From positions 1 to 8,979 of the forward strand of contig JAEYOB010000293.1 of assembly GCA_023412175.1 (NCBI GenBank): DNA of 8,979 bases. The letters run 5' to 3'. The position numbers were made by a program, and so were the translations under genes. The notes under the pieces were generated by a model, which had not been told where the DNA came from, did no database searches, and saw only the letters and a program-made list of their open reading frames with translations. Of this stretch, positions 5,038 to 8,979 are shown in pieces; position 1 is the stretch's first letter; each line of letters opens with the position of its first letter. The stretch is from Pseudomonadota bacterium (GTDB lineage Bacteria > Pseudomonadota > Alphaproteobacteria > Azospirillales > Azospirillaceae).

Positions 5038-7811
5038 ACGCCCCGGATCCCTCTGGAACGGCCGCGACGGTGGCGGTGGCGCGCTTGCGCGACGTCGGCC
5101 TGCGCTACGGCACCGTACACGCCCTCGACGGCATCAGCCTGGACATACCGGCGGGCCGCATGGTCGGACTGATCGGCCCGGACGGCGTCGGCAAGTCGAG
5201 CCTGCTTTCGCTGATTGCCGGCGCCCGCAAGGTGCAGACGGGACGGGTCGAAGTGCTCGGCGGCGATATCGGCGACGCGCGGCACCGCCAGGCGGTCGGC
5301 CCGCGCATCGCCTATATGCCGCAGGGTCTCGGCAAGAATCTTTACCCGACGCTTTCCGTCTTCGAGAACATCGACTTCTTCGGGCGCCTGTTCGGGCATG
5401 ACCGCGCTGAGCGGGCGCGCCGGATCGCCGAACTGGTCGAAAGCACGGGCCTGGCCCCCTTCGTGGACCGGCCGGCGGGCAAACTCTCGGGAGGCATGAA
5501 GCAGAAACTCAGCCTCTGCTGCGCGCTGATCCATGACCCGGACCTGCTGATCCTGGACGAGCCGACCACCGGCGTCGACCCGCTCTCGCGCCGTCAGTTC
5601 TGGGACCTGATCGCGCGCATCCGCATCGACCAGCCCGGCATGAGCGTGCTGGTGGCGACGGCCTACATGGAGGAGGCGGCGAGCTTCGACTGGCTGGCCG
5701 CGATGGACGCCGGCCGGGTGCTCGCCGCCGGCACTGCCCAGGATCTGCTGGCGCGCACCGGCACCGCGTCGCTCGAAGCGGCATTCATCGCTCTGCTGCC
5801 GGACGAGAAGCGCCGAGACTACCAACCGGTCGTGATCCCGCCGCGCGATGCCCATGCGGACGACGAAGTCGCCATCGAGGCGCAGGGTCTGACGAAGCGG
5901 TTCGGCGACTTCGTCGCGGTCGACCACGTCAGCTTCCGGATCGGCCGCGGCGAGATCTTCGGTTTCCTCGGTTCGAACGGTTGCGGCAAGACGACGACGA
6001 TGAAGATGCTGACCGGCCTGCTGCCGGCCAGCGACGGGCAGGCATGGCTGTTCGGCCGGGCGGTCGACCCCGACGACCTGGAAACCCGTCACCGGGTCGG
6101 CTACATGTCGCAGAGCTTCTCGCTCTACACCGAACTGACGGTGCGGCAGAACCTTGAGCTGCACGCCCGGCTGTTCCAGGTGCCCGCCGCGGCGATCCCC
6201 GGCCGCGTCGAGGAGATGACACGCCGCTTCGGCCTCGGCGAGATCATCGACGCGCTGCCGGACGCCCTTCCCCTCGGCCAGCGCCAGCGCTTCTCCCTGG
6301 CGGTGGCGATGATCCACAAGCCGGAGATGCTGATCCTCGACGAGCCGACGTCCGGCGTCGATCCCGTCGCCCGCGACGCCTTCTGGCAGATCATGGCCGA
6401 CCTCGCCCGCCACGACGGCGTGACGATCTTCATCTCGACCCACTTCATGAACGAGGCCGAGCGCTGCGACCGCATCTCATTGATGCACGCGGGCCGCGTC
6501 CTGGTCAGCGACGCGCCGGCGGCGCTGATCGAGAAGCGCGGCGCGGCGACGCTGGAGGAGGCCTTCATCGGCTACCTCGAAGACGCCGTATCCGAGACCG
6601 CCCCGGCCGAGGCGAACCCGGTGAAGACGCCCGCCCCGACCGAAGCGGCGCAGCTCCGGCCGGGCAAAGAGAAACGGCACCATGCCTTCGATCCCCGGCG
6701 CATGCTCAGCTACGCCCGCCGTGAGTCCCTGGAACTGCGCCGCGATCCCGTGCGCGCGACACTCGCCCTGCTGGGCAGCGTCATCCTGATGTTCGTCATG
6801 GGGTACGGCATCAGCATGGACGTGGAGGACCTGACCTTCGCGGTGCTGGACCGCGACCAGACCGGCACCAGCCGCGACTACACGCTCAACATCGCCGGCT
6901 CGCGCTATTTCGTCGAGCGGCCCCCGATCGTCGATTATGCCGAGATGGATCAGCGCATGCGGTCGGGCGAGCTGAGCCTGGCCATCGAGATCCCCTCCGG
7001 CTTCGGACGCGACGTCGCGCGCGGCAAGCCGGTCGAGATCTGCGCCTGGATCGACGGCGCCATGCCGCAGCGCGCCGAAACCGTGCGCGGCTATGTCCAG
7101 GGCATGCACGCCCAGTGGCTGACCGAGAAGGCATCGCAGACATCAGGCGGAGCCGCCGCATCCACCCCCGCCACCATCGAGACCCGCTTCCGCTACAACC
7201 CCGACGTCAAGAGCCTGGAGGCGATGGTGCCGGCGGTGATCCCGCTGTTGCTGATGCTGCTCCCGGCCATACTCACCGCGCTCAGCGTGGTGCGCGAGAA
7301 GGAGCTCGGCTCCATCGTCAACTTCTACGTGACCCCGGTCACCCGTCTGGAATTCCTGCTCGGCAAGCAACTCCCCTACATCGCGCTGGCGATGCTCAAC
7401 TTCGCCCTGCTGGCGCTGCTCGCCGTCACCCTGTTCGGCGTGCCGCTGAAGGGCAGCGTCGCGACGCTGACTGCGGCGACCCTGGTCTACGTCACCGCCG
7501 CCACCGCCATCGGCCTGCTGATCTCCACCTTCATGCGCAGCCAGATCGCGGCGCTGTTCGGCACTGCGGTGCTCACCATCCTGCCGGCGGTGCAGTTCTC
7601 CGGCATGATCAACCCGGTCTCCTCCCTGGAAGGGGCCGGCGCACTGATCGGTCAGCTCTACCCCACCACCCACTACCTGACCATCGCCCGCGGCACCTTC
7701 TCGATGGCGCTCGGCTTCGCCGACCTGGGCATGTCGTTCATCCCGCTCCTGCTCGCCGTTCCGGTGCTGCTCGGGTTGAGCGTCGCGCTGCTGAAGAAAC
7801 AGGAGGCCTGA
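5034..7811 (+). CDS. rbbA: RbbA: double ABC ATPase fused to an ABC-2 permease
   Basis: The 925-residue protein matches E. coli RbbA (YhiH, about 911 residues) throughout. ATPase 1 has Walker [10 protein letters not shown] (48-56), Q97, signature LSGGM (151-155) and Walker B LLILDEP (171-177), but Ala210 where the H-loop His is expected. ATPase 2 has Walker [10 protein letters not shown] (313-321), Q360, an altered signature LPLGQ (412-416), Walker B LILDEP (433-438) and H470. A charged linker (about 515-555) leads to a permease half with a first membrane helix (575-594), an extracytoplasmic domain (about 595-728) and five further hydrophobic segments (about 731-920). E. coli RbbA was described as a ribosome-bound ATPase, yet its architecture and neighbours indicate an exporter. 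The ATG at 5034 overlaps the yhiI stop as ATGA and aligns with the family; the in-frame GTG at 5001 lies inside yhiI and is unlikely. Confidence 0.95.
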   Translation: MNAPDPSGTAATVAVARLRDVGLRYGTVHALDGISLDIPAGRMVGLIGPDGVGKSSLLSLIAGARKVQTGRVEVLGGDIGDARHRQAVGPRIAYMPQGLGKNLYPTLSVFENIDFFGRLFGHDRAERARRIAELVESTGLAPFVDRPAGKLSGGMKQKLSLCCALIHDPDLLILDEPTTGVDPLSRRQFWDLIARIRIDQPGMSVLVATAYMEEAASFDWLAAMDAGRVLAAGTAQDLLARTGTASLEAAFIALLPDEKRRDYQPVVIPPRDAHADDEVAIEAQGLTKRFGDFVAVDHVSFRIGRGEIFGFLGSNGCGKTTTMKMLTGLLPASDGQAWLFGRAVDPDDLETRHRVGYMSQSFSLYTELTVRQNLELHARLFQVPAAAIPGRVEEMTRRFGLGEIIDALPDALPLGQRQRFSLAVAMIHKPEMLILDEPTSGVDPVARDAFWQIMADLARHDGVTIFISTHFMNEAERCDRISLMHAGRVLVSDAPAALIEKRGAATLEEAFIGYLEDAVSETAPAEANPVKTPAPTEAAQLRPGKEKRHHAFDPRRMLSYARRESLELRRDPVRATLALLGSVILMFVMGYGISMDVEDLTFAVLDRDQTGTSRDYTLNIAGSRYFVERPPIVDYAEMDQRMRSGELSLAIEIPSGFGRDVARGKPVEICAWIDGAMPQRAETVRGYVQGMHAQWLTEKASQTSGGAAASTPATIETRFRYNPDVKSLEAMVPAVIPLLLMLLPAILTALSVVREKELGSIVNFYVTPVTRLEFLLGKQLPYIALAMLNFALLALLAVTLFGVPLKGSVATLTAATLVYVTAATAIGLLISTFMRSQIAALFGTAVLTILPAVQFSGMINPVSSLEGAGALIGQLYPTTHYLTIARGTFSMALGFADLGMSFIPLLLAVPVLLGLSVALLKKQEA
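7801..7806 (+). promoter_or_regulatory. Ribosome-binding site of yhhJ
   Basis: AGGAGG lies within the last codons of rbbA, six bases before the GTG at 7813. It decides the GTG as the yhhJ start and implies efficient, probably coupled, translation. Confidence 0.75.
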
Positions 7812-7812
7812 G

Positions 7813-8934
7813 GTGCGTGCCGCCAACATTTTCAACCTCGGCATCAAGGAGCTGCGCAGCCTCGCCCGCGATCCGATGATGCTGGCGCTGATCGCCTACT
7901 CTTTCACCTTCGCAATCTACAGCGCGGCGACGGCGATGCCGGAAACGCTCAACAAGGCCCCCATCGCCATCGTGGACGAGGACCGGTCGCCACTCTCGGC
8001 CCGCATCGCCGGCGCCTTCTACCCGCCCTACTTCGCCCCGCCGGAGACGATCACCCAGGCCGAGATGGACGCCCGGATGGACGCCGGGCTCGACACCTTC
8101 GCGCTCGACATCCCGCCCGAGTTCCAGCGCGACCTGTTGGCCGGGCGGATGCCCACCATCCAGCTCAACGTCGATGCGACGCGCATGAGCCAGGCCTTCA
8201 CCGGCAGCGGCTACGTGCAGAGCATCGTCACCGGCGAGGTGCGGGAGTTCGCCGACCGCTACCGGGCGGACACGACGCCACCGGTGGACCTCGTTCTGCG
8301 GGCACGCTTCAATCCGGAACTCAACAAGGTCTGGTTCGGCAGCGTGATGGAGGTGATCAACCAGGTCACCATGCTGTCGATCATATTGACCGGCGCCGCC
8401 CTGATCCGCGAGCGGGAGCACGGCACCATCGAGCATCTGCTGGTGATGCCCGTCACCCCGTTCGAAATCATGACCAGCAAGGTCTGGGCCATGGCCCTGG
8501 TGGTGCTCGCCGCCTGTTCCCTGTCGCTGGTCTTCGTGGTGCAGGGGCTGCTGGCCGTCCCCATCGAGGGTTCCGTCGCGCTCTTCCTGGCCGGTGCCGC
8601 TCTGCACCTGTTCGCGACGACCTCGATGGGGATCTTCCTGGGCACGGTCGCCCGCTCGATGCCGCAGTTCGGCCTGTTGCTGATGCTGGTGCTGCTGCCG
8701 CTGCAGATGCTGTCCGGCGGCACGACGCCGCGTGAGAGCATGCCCGAGGTGGTTCAGTTCGTGATGCTGGCGGCGCCCACCACGCATTTCGTCGCGCTGG
8801 CGCAGGCCATCCTCTATCGCGGGGCGGGACTCTCCGTTGTCTGGCCGCAGTTCGCGGCACTCGCCCTGATCGGCTCGGTTCTGTTCGGCTACGTGCTCGC
8901 ACGCTTCCGCAGCACCATCGGCACGATGGCGTAG
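7813..8934 (+). CDS. yhhJ: ABC-2 type permease, partner of RbbA
   Basis: The 373-residue product matches E. coli YhhJ (about 375 residues) end to end. It has an N-terminal cytoplasmic stretch (NIFNLGIKELRSL), a first membrane helix (about 22-40), a large extracytoplasmic domain (about 41-178) with NVDATRMSQAFTGSGY (119-134), and five more membrane segments (about 181-199, 223-246, 252-279, 283-301 and 344-364). The coupling-region motif IREREHGTIEHLLVMPVTP (198-216) is typical of ABC-2 permeases. It should pair with the permease half of RbbA to complete a transporter with two membrane domains and two ATPases; the substrate is unknown. The start is GTG, one base after the rbbA stop, with AGGAGG upstream. 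The family ending RSTIGTMA is intact, so the gene is complete. Confidence 0.93.
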   Translation: MRAANIFNLGIKELRSLARDPMMLALIAYSFTFAIYSAATAMPETLNKAPIAIVDEDRSPLSARIAGAFYPPYFAPPETITQAEMDARMDAGLDTFALDIPPEFQRDLLAGRMPTIQLNVDATRMSQAFTGSGYVQSIVTGEVREFADRYRADTTPPVDLVLRARFNPELNKVWFGSVMEVINQVTMLSIILTGAALIREREHGTIEHLLVMPVTPFEIMTSKVWAMALVVLAACSLSLVFVVQGLLAVPIEGSVALFLAGAALHLFATTSMGIFLGTVARSMPQFGLLLMLVLLPLQMLSGGTTPRESMPEVVQFVMLAAPTTHFVALAQAILYRGAGLSVVWPQFAALALIGSVLFGYVLARFRSTIGTMA

Positions 8935-8940
8935 AATCGA

Positions 8941-8965
8941 GGGTCATACTAGGTCCCGATGACCC
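8941..8965 (+). other. Alternative hairpin that excludes the terminator stem
   Basis: GGGTCAT (8941-8947) is perfectly complementary to ATGACCC (8959-8965), with an eleven-base loop. The right arm uses bases 8959-8962, which are also needed by the ten-pair stem at 8953-8979, so the two structures cannot form fully at once. It may be chance or an antiterminator-like arm. Confidence 0.3.
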
Positions 8966-8979
8966 CAACTCATCGGGAC
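8953..8979 (+). terminator. Strong inverted repeat at the operon end, probable terminator
   Basis: GTCCCGATGA (8953-8962) and TCATCGGGAC (8970-8979) form a perfect ten-pair stem with a seven-base loop, beginning 18 bases after the yhhJ stop. Its position suits the operon terminator. The window stops at the last base of the stem, so a following T-run cannot be seen. Confidence 0.6.

Noticed and set aside
3672..6443. Long - strand open frames opposite yhiI and rbbA (380 and 500 codons)
   Set aside because: They lie wholly antisense to genes with strong family matches and have biased, low-complexity composition. Length alone is not evidence in DNA this GC-rich.

Overview
The window is GC-rich, densely packed DNA from a Gram-negative bacterium. 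Two outer-membrane-type lipoproteins, one of them MlaA, require a diderm cell. The base composition and protein flavour suggest an alphaproteobacterium, perhaps of the Azospirillum/Rhodospirillales kind, but the taxonomic placement is inference. No rRNA, tRNA, CRISPR array, insertion sequence or phage gene is visible.

Left end, + strand (2-848): the 3' part of a ferritin-like/rubrerythrin-type gene, followed by a complete hemerythrin HHE-domain gene. Both encode helical-bundle proteins of classes that bind diiron centres. A hairpin at 892-913 lies between this pair and the convergent genes beyond it.

Middle, - strand (3097 down to 948): a two-gene unit in which a serine alpha/beta-hydrolase lipoprotein comes first and overlaps mlaA (phospholipid transport, outer membrane) by a four-base GTGA junction. 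Both products carry a lipobox and lack Asp at +2, which predicts outer-membrane anchoring. The pairing suggests linked work on envelope phospholipids.

Right half, + strand (3198-8979): a regulated operon. It has a sigma70-like promoter with a repeat at the -10 that may be an operator, then a TetR/AcrR-family regulator, a 28-codon small ORF with a very strong ribosome-binding site, and three genes that closely match the E. coli yhiI-rbbA-yhhJ set: an HlyD-type periplasmic adaptor, a 925-residue protein fusing two ABC ATPases to an ABC-2 permease, and a second ABC-2 permease. The genes are joined by an ATGA overlap, a 14-base overlap and a 1-base gap, so they are probably cotranscribed and translationally coupled. 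A strong inverted repeat closes the operon at the window edge. The products should assemble as an inner-membrane ABC exporter reaching into the periplasm; the substrate is unknown.

Most genes belong to recognisable families. The less ordinary points are the asymmetric ATPase sites of RbbA (both degenerate elements fall in one composite site), the small coupled ORF, the TetR gene joined to an rbbA operon, the hydrolase-mlaA coupling, and two mutually exclusive hairpins at the operon end. I found no convincing evidence of a wholly new system.
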